In this document: in pieces, positions 23,329-30,393 of the stretch
How the letters are laid out: the number at the start of each line of letters is the position of its first letter
Position numbering within the stretch: position 1 is the first letter of the stretch
Source: JAPPLB01 sp965208945
GTDB taxonomy: Bacteria > Acidobacteriota > Terriglobia > Bryobacterales > UBA6623
Assembly: GCA_965208945.1 (NCBI GenBank)
Contig: OZ242366.1
Span: 4,464,001 to 4,528,000 of the forward strand
Direction of reading: 5' to 3'
DNA: 64,000 nt
Program-made: the position numbers and the translations under genes
Notes under the pieces: model-generated
What the model was told of the DNA's origin: nothing
What the model saw: the letters and a program-made list of their open reading frames with translations, nothing else
Databases searched by the model: none

Positions 23329-24030
23329 ATGGCTGAAGCCGACTCGACCCCGGTTGACAAACTGACCCCTGTTCTGGCTGTTGCCGGGGCAGTGCTGGTG
23401 GTAGCGGCGCTGTATCTGATCTTTGTCTGGGTGCCCATGGAAAGCACGATGGGGGTCGTGCAACGGATCTTCTATTTCCACGTTCCGTCGGCGGCGACAT
23501 CGTGGGTAGCATTCCTGATTGGCGGGGTGGCCGCGATTCGGTATCTGATCAGCCGCGATGGCCGGCTCGATGATCTCTCGGTATCGTGCAACGAAGTGGG
23601 TCTCGTGTTTTGCATCGTCAATCTGGTGACAGGCATGTTCTGGGCCAAGCCGGTTTGGGGCATCTGGTGGGCCTGGGACGCGCGTGGCCAAAGCGCGCTG
23701 CTGCTGGCAGTGATTTATGTCGGCTATCTGATTCTGCGACAGTCCGTAACCGAGCCGTCGCAGCGCGCGGTGGTTTGCGCGGTCGTATCGATTTGCGGGA
23801 TGGTCGACATTCCGATCATCTACATGGCGAATCGCTGGTGGAGGACGCAGCACCCGGCGCCCGTGATCTTCGGCGGCGGGGGCCTCGACGCCCGCATGGG
23901 GATCGTACTGGCGTTTACCACGCTGGCTCTGCTGACAGTGCTTTGGTATCTGGTCAGGCAGCGGCGCAAACTGGCCGTGATGCAACGCGAGGAGGAGGGC
24001 CTGCGCCGGATGGTGCACGCCCTGGGTTAG
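23329..24030 (+). CDS. ccmC: Haem exporter/cytochrome c assembly protein CcmC-like
   Basis: 233 residues with six membrane helices. The tryptophan-rich haem-handling motif reads GIWWAWDARGQS (usually WGTWWVWDARLTS). Flanking histidines are in YFHVPSA and RTQHPAPV, as in CcmC. It presents haem b at the outer membrane face for attachment to apocytochromes. In Acidobacteria-type genomes CcmC is often paired with a tiny CcmD-like protein, as here. It could serve the CxxCH protein at 30394-32937. The start ATG 23329 lacks a strong ribosome site. Confidence 0.9.
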   Translation: MAEADSTPVDKLTPVLAVAGAVLVVAALYLIFVWVPMESTMGVVQRIFYFHVPSAATSWVAFLIGGVAAIRYLISRDGRLDDLSVSCNEVGLVFCIVNLVTGMFWAKPVWGIWWAWDARGQSALLLAVIYVGYLILRQSVTEPSQRAVVCAVVSICGMVDIPIIYMANRWWRTQHPAPVIFGGGGLDARMGIVLAFTTLALLTVLWYLVRQRRKLAVMQREEEGLRRMVHALG

Positions 24031-24057
24031 CCGCCAGGATTCAAGAAGGCAGGAGAA

Positions 24058-24261
24058 ATGGAAGAAAACCTCAAATGGCTCTGGTATGCGTTCAGCGCGG
24101 CGTGGATCATTCACATCCTCTACGTGGCTTCCATCGCGAGCCGCGCCAAAGATCTGCGAGGACAGATCGACAACCTCAAGACCCTGCTGCAGGACCAGCA
24201 AAACAGGTCGGAAGAGCCTACCCAAGAGGGCACACCGCACTCGGACCGCCCCGCTGGTTGA
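24058..24261 (+). CDS. CcmD-like small membrane protein
   Basis: 67 residues: one membrane helix (LWYAFSAAWIIHILYVASIA) followed by a charged, coiled-coil-like tail (RAKDLRGQIDNLKTLLQDQQ). The helix position and length match CcmD, which stabilises CcmC/CcmE haem transfer. AGGAG lies 5 bases upstream of the ATG. It is the second gene of the ccmC unit. Confidence 0.8.
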   Translation: MEENLKWLWYAFSAAWIIHILYVASIASRAKDLRGQIDNLKTLLQDQQNRSEEPTQEGTPHSDRPAG

Positions 24262-24289
24262 GACACCGAAGCCGGTTTCTCTCAAACAC

Positions 24290-24315
24290 TTCTTCTCGCC
24301 GTGCGGCGAGAAGAA
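24290..24315. terminator. Hairpin between convergent genes
   Basis: A perfect 11-bp stem, TTCTTCTCGCC / GGCGAGAAGAA, around the loop GTGC, placed between the ends of the ccmD-like and the SelA-like genes. It has no long T-run on either side, so it is either a bidirectional weak terminator or a small palindromic repeat. Confidence 0.6.
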
Positions 24316-24319
24316 CACA

Positions 24320-25531
24320 CTAGCTTTTCAGCACTTGGCTCAAGCGCCGCCCGACGATGCGGTCCTCACCCGGTTCGAGCATCCAGACTGCGACGACCAG
24401 CTCATCTTCCGCTCTCGGCCGGACTTCGATGCCCGGGTTGCCTTCGCGGAGTTCGTTGGCTACGTCCTTCGGTGTTTTCCCGACGGCCGCGTGGTCCCAG
24501 TTGACGTGCAGGTGCGGCACGCCGTTGGAGAGTTCGGGCACTTTGATTTCGGTCTTGATGCCCTTCACGCCTCTCGTGTAAGAGGCGATGCGGTTGCAGC
24601 GGTTCTCCCAGTCTTTCCAGACTGCCTTGTGGTCGCGATTGATGAACATCTCGAGCGCCACGAGCATGCCGACCATTTCTTCTTTGTTGACTTTGCTGAT
24701 GCGACCGAGCGAATCGGAGTTCGGGCTACTATTCATGCGGCCGGCCTCGATCAGGTCTTTGCGGCCCAGCAACAGACCAGCGGATTGGGGCCCCTTGATG
24801 CCCTTGCCGCCGGAGAAGATGGCCAGGTCGAAACCGGCCTGCGTGAATTTCCAGAGGTTCTCCACCGGGGGCAGGTCGGCGGCGGCGTCAATCATCGTGG
24901 GAACGTTGTGTTTCTTGCCCAGTTTGGCGAATTCCTCGTAGCCGATCTGTCCCCGATTGTTCGCCGCATACAAGAAGAACATCATCGCCGTGCGCGAATG
25001 AATCGCGCTCTCCAGGTCGGCCGCTGTTTCGACTTCGATCATCCGAATGCCGGCATTTCGCACGGCATGGTCATAACCGTTGCGGTGCGATTTCTGAACG
25101 ATCACCTCGTTCTTCATACCGCGGGTATCGGGCAGTTGCCTGATCTTGTCGCGGTCGGTTCCGGCTACGACACCGGCGGTGCCGATGGCCAGCGCCGAAG
25201 CCGCACCGGCGCTTACTAGCGCGGCTTCACTCCTGGTCAACTCCGCAATGCGCTCACCGACGGCGTCATGCAGTTCCTGCAGCGGACAGAACGTCGTCGA
25301 AGCTACCGTCATGGCATCCCATGCCGGACGCGGTATGAGCGACGCGGTCAAGCTGGTGTAGGTGCCCGCGGCGTTAATGAAAGTGCGAACTCCCAGCTCG
25401 CGGATCACATTGCGCCTCCCACCTCCGAGCCGAGCGGCGGCCGAGGCCGAAGCGGGCATCAGGGCGCCCATGCCGGGGAGCACGGCCAAGCCGCGCAGAA
25501 GGGAACGACGGTCGAGTTTCAGCCAGTTCAT
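24320..25531 (-). CDS. Exported SelA-like PLP-dependent protein 1
   Basis: 403 residues. Residues 1-33 look like a Tat-type signal (DRRSLLRGLAVLPGMGALMPASASA; twin Arg in place of the full SRRxFLK). The rest is the SelA/DgaE-type fold: YTSLTASLIPRPAWDAM, VSAGAASALAIGTAGVVAG, IDAAADLPP (PLP-contact Asp) and the Schiff-base Lys in FSGGKGIKGPQSAGLLLG. True SelA is cytoplasmic and much larger in assembly. This form probably acts on an amino or sugar acid outside the membrane, like D-glucosaminate ammonia-lyase relatives. AGAGGTAAACATC precedes the ATG. Related in layout to 33888-35465. The substrate is unknown. Confidence 0.85.
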   Translation of the reverse strand: MNWLKLDRRSLLRGLAVLPGMGALMPASASAAARLGGGRRNVIRELGVRTFINAAGTYTSLTASLIPRPAWDAMTVASTTFCPLQELHDAVGERIAELTRSEAALVSAGAASALAIGTAGVVAGTDRDKIRQLPDTRGMKNEVIVQKSHRNGYDHAVRNAGIRMIEVETAADLESAIHSRTAMMFFLYAANNRGQIGYEEFAKLGKKHNVPTMIDAAADLPPVENLWKFTQAGFDLAIFSGGKGIKGPQSAGLLLGRKDLIEAGRMNSSPNSDSLGRISKVNKEEMVGMLVALEMFINRDHKAVWKDWENRCNRIASYTRGVKGIKTEIKVPELSNGVPHLHVNWDHAAVGKTPKDVANELREGNPGIEVRPRAEDELVVAVWMLEPGEDRIVGRRLSQVLKS

Positions 25532-25610
25532 GATGTTTACCTCTTGTCGAAACGAATGGGCATCCCGCGGAAAAGGCAGCGGCTGCGCTAAGAGCAGTAT
25601 ACATGGCTAG

Positions 25611-27202
25611 GAGTCTGTCCCACAGGAATCAGAGCTGTCGTTGGGCACGATGGGATCATTGACGACGGCACTGTGCGTGAATTCGGTGGCGACCCCAGTC
25701 TACATTCCGGGTCAGATTTACGGCTGATAGCTATACCGAGCTTGCTGGCTGTTGCTGGGAGCCTGGTGTTGGGCTCGGCATGCTACCCCACCGTCGCCAG
25801 CGGCACCATCCCGGCCATCCGGCGCAGGTTCAATGCCAGCGTCACCAAACTCCATTCGCCTTGGACTTTACGCAGCCCTCGCAGCGAGAATTGCCGGAAC
25901 CCCAACCTCGCTTTCAACCATCCGAAGACCGGCTCCACCAGCCCTTTGCGGCGCGCGTAGTGCTGCTGGCCACGCGGCTCGGCCAAGCGCCTCCGCATGC
26001 GCGCCGTCGCTGCTCCGACAATCTTCGGCTGCTCCGACCGGCTCGCCCGTCCCTCTCGCCCCAGCGCCACCAAGCCCTCGACCTGCCGCCCTTCCAACCC
26101 CGCAAAGTTCTCCTCACTGCGATACCCCGCATCCGCCAGTACCCGCTGCGGCTTGCTCCCCGTGTTCCGCTCCACCTCATCGACCAGCTCCAGCAGCACC
26201 CCGTTGTCGGCCGCGTTCTGGCCCACCTGCTGCGCCACGATCAACTGACGGCCTTCTTCCACCACCGCTTGCGCGTTGTAGCACTGCTCGAACCCCTGCT
26301 GCAGTTTCATGATCCGGCTCTCCGGGTCGGTGAAATTGCGCTGCTTCTTCGGGGGCGGCTCGCCATACTCCCGCTGGTATTTCGACACCCCGCCCTGAGA
26401 CCGCTTCCCCGAGGCCACCTTGCCGTCCCCCGCTCGCCGTCCCCGCGCCTGGTCCTGCCCCGCTTGCTCGGCCTCCAGCGCCCGCTTCGCCTCCCGGATC
26501 TTCGCCAGCCGTTGCTCCCGCCGCCGTAACTCCTCCGGCAACTCGTCCCCGCTGTGCTCCGCTCCGTACAACTCATCCTCGGCCAAGTCGATCTGTTGCG
26601 CCCGCTCCAGCAACGCCCGCACCTCTTGCTCCAGCCGCCGCTCCTCGGCCTGCATCCTCTCGTAACTCATCGCCTTGTGCTTGGAGGCGTTGGCCCGTAC
26701 TTTCGTCCCATCCAACGCCACCGTCCCCAACTTCACCAGGCCCATCCGCCGCGCCAGCCGCACCACCTCCACAAACAACTCTCCAAACGTCTCCAGATGC
26801 TGCTGCCGGAATCGATTGATGGTCCGAAAATCGGGCCGGTTGCCCGCCGCCAGCACCCGCAGCGCCACATCCTCCACCAGCTTCGCCGCGATCCGACGCG
26901 ACGAAAACACTCCCGTTGCATAGCAGTACACCAGCACCTTCAGCAGCATCGCCGGGTGATACGGCCGATTGCGCCTCCCATCCCCTTCGTAGCGTTCGTA
27001 CAACATCCTCAGATCCAGTGCATCGATCGTGTCGGAGATGAAATACGCCAGATGATCTTCCGGCAACCACTCCCGCAACGACGGCGGTAACAAATACGGC
27101 TGATCCGGTTGATACGGCCGGTAGCTGGTCCCCATCCCTCTAGTTTCGCCCCTCTTGCTCCTTCCTTCTACCTGCTGTCCCCCTTTTCTGTGGGACAGAC
27201 TC
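25611..27202 (-). mobile_element. IS1182-family insertion sequence, copy 1
   Basis: 1,592 bp bounded by the inverted repeats GAGTCTGTCCCACAG at 25611 and its complement ending at 27202, and flanked on both sides by CTAG (25607-25610 and 27203-27206), consistent with a 4-bp target duplication. The right CTAG is the first base group of family A repeat A7. It carries one transposase gene. The 172 bp between the left end and the transposase stop are non-coding. The same element lies in opposite orientation at 56442-58033. Confidence 0.9.
25783..27135 (-). CDS. IS1182-family DDE transposase
   Basis: 450 residues. The N-terminal domain (RPYQPDQPYLLPPSLREWLPEDHLAYF) is the DUF772-type DNA-binding region. 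Catalytic residues are D142 in ALDGTKVRANA, D335 in VLADAGYRSEEN and E401 in LVEPVFGWLK. A charged coiled-coil stretch lies at about 155-225. I chose ATG 27135 (MGTSYRPYQ), which keeps the family N-terminus and has an AGAGGG-like sequence upstream. Identical to the copy at 56509-57861. Confidence 0.95.
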   Translation of the reverse strand: MGTSYRPYQPDQPYLLPPSLREWLPEDHLAYFISDTIDALDLRMLYERYEGDGRRNRPYHPAMLLKVLVYCYATGVFSSRRIAAKLVEDVALRVLAAGNRPDFRTINRFRQQHLETFGELFVEVVRLARRMGLVKLGTVALDGTKVRANASKHKAMSYERMQAEERRLEQEVRALLERAQQIDLAEDELYGAEHSGDELPEELRRREQRLAKIREAKRALEAEQAGQDQARGRRAGDGKVASGKRSQGGVSKYQREYGEPPPKKQRNFTDPESRIMKLQQGFEQCYNAQAVVEEGRQLIVAQQVGQNAADNGVLLELVDEVERNTGSKPQRVLADAGYRSEENFAGLEGRQVEGLVALGREGRASRSEQPKIVGAATARMRRRLAEPRGQQHYARRKGLVEPVFGWLKARLGFRQFSLRGLRKVQGEWSLVTLALNLRRMAGMVPLATVG

Positions 27203-27311
27203 CTAGCCTGCATTTCTCACCACCCGACGGCCGAAGCACGCGGTATGACCGCCAGGACTTCGTTGCGCTTGCTTGCCGTGCTCAACGTACTGTTCAATAT
27301 ATGGTTCGCTC

Positions 27312-27561
27312 CCGGGATGTCCACCTATTCCTTCTTGCTGAACGTTGGTCTGCGCCAATATATCCGACCTCTAGGTGGAACCGCGCTGGTTCCGGGCCAT
27401 GATGGGGTCCGCACGTCCCGCTCCTCATAAGTACGCCGACCTGTGAGGGCCATGAACAGTAACAGGATTCGGTGACGCCGGTACGACCGTTTTGTCCATC
27501 AATCGGGAGTAAGCAGACAAACTGTGAGCTCCTGGTAGTGCTACGGCGGACCGCAGGGCGG
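27312..27561 (-). ncRNA. Predicted seek/bridge RNA of IS110 copy 2
   Basis: Same sequence as the tail of copy 1: CATAAGTACGCC at 27426-27437 and TGAACAGTA at 27453-27461 as target guides; AATATAT at 27357-27363 as a donor guide candidate. Confidence 0.65.
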
Positions 27562-28635
27562 TTAACCCGCCGGGGCTGGTTGCCGCTGTTGAGAGAAGCG
27601 CTGGCCGCTGCTCAGCAAGGCCCATGCGATGCGCGCCAGCCGTGCCGCCAGCGCCACGATCACGACCCGCCGATCTTTGTTCAGGAGCATCCGCCGCAGC
27701 CACTGGCCGAGTTGGTCGCTGCGCTTCGCGAGCACGTCGAGGCTCGAGCGGGCACAGTGCACCAGCAGCGTCCGGACGTAGCGGTTGCCGCGCTTGCTGA
27801 TGCCTCCCAAGCGCTGCTTGCCTCCGCTGGAGTACTCTCTCGGCACCAGACCCAACCAAGCAGCGACGTCGCGCCCCTTCTCGAAGGCCTCGGCGTTGCC
27901 GATCGTCGCCACCAAGGCCGTCGCTGTCTGCACGCCGATGCCGGGGATCTCTCTGAGCCGCCGGCAGGCCTCGCTCGCCTGCGCTTTCCTCAGCAGATAG
28001 GTGTTGACTTGCTGAATCTTCTCTGCCAGCACTTGCCATTCGGCAAACATGCCCGCCAGCAGCGCCCGCATTTCGTCGGACAGGCCGTTATCGGCGTCCT
28101 CGAGGATCTCCGGCAGACGGACCACAAACCAACGCTTGCCCTGTGGAAGGGTGATGCCGCGTTCCAGCAGAAAGGCGCGCGCCTGGTTGATCAACTGCGT
28201 CGAGTTGCCCACCAGCCGCGAGCGATAGCGGTGCAGCGACTGCATCGACAGTTGTTGCTCGCTCTTGACCGCCACGAAGCGCATGCTCGGCCGCAGACAG
28301 GCTTCCGCGCAGGCCTCGGCGTCCGTCGAGTCGTTCTTGTCGCGCTTCACAAAGGGCTTCACATATTTGGGCGGCATCAGCTTCACGTCGTGCCCCTGGG
28401 CCAGCAGTTGGCGGCCCAGGTGATGGGCGCCGCAGCAGGCTTCCATGCCGATACGGCAGGGCTGCATCTGGGCGGTCACCTCCAGCAGCTTGCCCTTCGA
28501 GTAGCGGCGACGGGTGAGCACCCGGCCGGTTGCGTCCAAGCCGACCAAGTCGACGTTGTGTTTTGCTAGATCGAGGCCGATCGTGACGACCTCCTTCCAT
28601 ACGCTCTTGCGGGATGATCGCTGGGTCGTTGCCAT
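27562..28635 (-). CDS. IS110/IS1111 family transposase (DEDD recombinase), copy 2
   Basis: 357 residues, identical to the product of 750-1823, with the same DEDD residues and SSGGKQR serine motif. Both copies appear intact. The longer frame reaching 28794 runs into family A sequence and is not used. Confidence 0.95.
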   Translation of the reverse strand: MATTQRSSRKSVWKEVVTIGLDLAKHNVDLVGLDATGRVLTRRRYSKGKLLEVTAQMQPCRIGMEACCGAHHLGRQLLAQGHDVKLMPPKYVKPFVKRDKNDSTDAEACAEACLRPSMRFVAVKSEQQLSMQSLHRYRSRLVGNSTQLINQARAFLLERGITLPQGKRWFVVRLPEILEDADNGLSDEMRALLAGMFAEWQVLAEKIQQVNTYLLRKAQASEACRRLREIPGIGVQTATALVATIGNAEAFEKGRDVAAWLGLVPREYSSGGKQRLGGISKRGNRYVRTLLVHCARSSLDVLAKRSDQLGQWLRRMLLNKDRRVVIVALAARLARIAWALLSSGQRFSQQRQPAPAG

Positions 28636-28937
28636 GATGGTTTCCTCTCGGTTCGTGAACTGCGGCCGGGGACGGCCGTTGCTACCAGCATGGCCGAACT
28701 CGACGACGCAGCGGAAGTGGGAGCGAACCATCCCATAAGTACGCCTGCGTGCGCCAAGCGGCGCGCGCCTCGTCCTGACGGCCCTCTCACGCACTTCGCC
28801 TCGCCACGTGGTGAGAAATGCAGGCTAGTCGGCACGACAGATCTTCAGTGTCCGGAGGGGTTGCTTGATGGAGGAGTCCTGGACCACCCTCCCGCATCGC
28901 TTCTCTGCTGATTCAATCCGCCTCCCTCGCGGGAGAT

Positions 28938-30386
28938 TCATGCAAGCAATTTCTTGATCACGTGTCCGCCCACGTCGGTCAAGCGGAAATCGCGGCCCTG
29001 ATAGCGGAAGGTCAACTTCTCGTGATCGAGGCCGAGCAAATGGAGAATGGTCGCCTGAACGTCGTGAACTTCCACCTTGTCCCTGGTGATGAAAAAGCCG
29101 AGCTCGTCGACTTCGCCAATCGTCTGGCCGGCCTTGATGCCGCCTCCGGCGAACCACATCGGGAAGTTCTCGATGTGATGGTTGCGGCCGACCGTCTCAC
29201 GGATCTCGCCCATCGGCGTCCTTCCGAACTCCCCGCCGAAGATCACCAGCGTCTCTTCCAGCAGGCCGCGTTGCTTGAGGTCTTTGATGAGCGCGGCCGT
29301 GGGGCGGTCGACGGTCAGAGCGACCTCGTCCAGCTTTTCGTTGAGGTTGTTTTGACGGTTGCCGTGATGGTCCCAACCGGTCTGGTAGAGCTGGACGAAT
29401 CGCACTCCTCGCTCGATCATGCGCCTCGCCAGCAGGCAGTTGTTTGCGAACGACTGCTCGCCGGGCTTCGCGCCGTAGAGGTCCAGGGTCGCCTGGCTTT
29501 CCGTGGAGAGATCCATCAGCTCGGGCCCGCTCGTTTGCATGCGATAGGCCATTTCGTAGGACGAGATTCGAGTGCTGATCTCCGGGTCACCGACCTCTGT
29601 CAACCGCGCCAGGTTCAAGTCGCGGACCGCGTCCAACTTGGCCGTCTGGCGCTTCATCGAAATGCCGTTCGGAGTTGACAGGTTGGGGATCGGATCCGCC
29701 GACCGGAGGAATTCGACGCCCTGGTAGGTGGTAGGCAGAAAGCCACTGCTCCAGAGGTTCGCGCCGCCCATCAGACTCCGCTCTCCGGAACGCAGAACCA
29801 CGAACGCCGGCAGATTTTGCGATTCACTACCCAGCCCGTAGCTCAGCCAGGCTCCCATGCTCGGTCGTCCGAATCGGGTCGAGCCGGTGTTGAAGAAGAG
29901 CTTCGCCGGGGCATGATTGAAGTTCTCCGTCGTCAGCGAATGCACCAACGCCAAGTCATCGGCCACGCCAGCCATGTGGGGAAAAATCTCCGAGACCCAC
30001 ATGCCCGACTGCCCGTGCTGGTGGAACTTCCTGCGGGGGCCCAGCAGCTTCAGCTTGTCTTTCATGAATCTCTCCATGAAAGCGAAGCGCTTGCCTTCGA
30101 GGAACGAATCAGGAGTCGGCTGGCCGTCAAGCTCGCCCAGCTTGGGGCGATAGAGCCACGTCTCGAACTGGCTCGGCGCACCAGCCATGAAAAGGTAGAT
30201 GACGCGCTTGACCTTGGGAGTGAAATGCGGCGCCTTGGGCGCCAGCGGGTTCTCGACCCGTGGCACATTGGCCGCCGTCAGCTTGCCGTTAGCGAGCAGA
30301 CCGCCCAGAGCGATGTTGCCGAGGCCGACGAAGCATTGGCTGAAGAAGTGCCGCCGGGTTCTGTCACGCAGGCTCATCTGTTGCAT
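28938..30386 (-). CDS. DUF1501 domain protein (exported sulfatase-fold)
   Basis: 482 residues from ATG 30386 (MQQMSLRDRTRRHFFSQCFVGLGNIALGGLL). That start carries a Tat-like leader (RTRRHFFSQ then a hydrophobic stretch) and AAGGGAG about 10 bases upstream; ATG 30416 would overlap the previous gene. The DUF1501 landmarks are VIYLFMAGAPSQFETWLYRPKL, VHSLTTENFNHAPAKLFFNTG, YQTGWDHHGN and VIFGGEFGRTPMGE with metal-binding His/Asp/Glu. The fold is alkaline-phosphatase/sulfatase-like. The protein is nearly always paired with a PSD1-type cytochrome protein, as here eight bases upstream. Thought to act on polysaccharides or organic matter outside the cell; the reaction is unproven. Confidence 0.9.
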   Translation of the reverse strand: MQQMSLRDRTRRHFFSQCFVGLGNIALGGLLANGKLTAANVPRVENPLAPKAPHFTPKVKRVIYLFMAGAPSQFETWLYRPKLGELDGQPTPDSFLEGKRFAFMERFMKDKLKLLGPRRKFHQHGQSGMWVSEIFPHMAGVADDLALVHSLTTENFNHAPAKLFFNTGSTRFGRPSMGAWLSYGLGSESQNLPAFVVLRSGERSLMGGANLWSSGFLPTTYQGVEFLRSADPIPNLSTPNGISMKRQTAKLDAVRDLNLARLTEVGDPEISTRISSYEMAYRMQTSGPELMDLSTESQATLDLYGAKPGEQSFANNCLLARRMIERGVRFVQLYQTGWDHHGNRQNNLNEKLDEVALTVDRPTAALIKDLKQRGLLEETLVIFGGEFGRTPMGEIRETVGRNHHIENFPMWFAGGGIKAGQTIGEVDELGFFITRDKVEVHDVQATILHLLGLDHEKLTFRYQGRDFRLTDVGGHVIKKLLA

Positions 30387-30393
30387 GCTGAGG

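Larger units (their letters stand above)
27297..28737 (-). mobile_element. IS110/IS1111-group insertion sequence, copy 2
   Basis: 1,441 bp with the same ends and junctions as copy 1 (TTCAATATAT at the left, CATAAGTAC at the right), in the same orientation and at the same base of its host repeat. Direct copies 26.8 kb apart could recombine and delete the genes between them. Confidence 0.9.
27203..28828 (+). repeat. Family A copy A7, bordered by IS1182 and split by IS110
   Basis: The left half 27203-27296 (CTAGCCTGCATTTCTCACC to GTACTGTTCA) and right half 28738-28828 (AGTACGCCTGCG to GAAATGCAGGCTAG) reconstitute a full copy once the IS110 between them is removed. The left CTAG is shared with IS1182 copy 1, so a single repeat has taken two different insertions. 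Confidence 0.88.

Noticed and set aside
23272..24318. 348-residue open frame opposite ccmC/ccmD
   Set aside because: Antisense to a six-helix membrane protein with conserved WWAWD motif.
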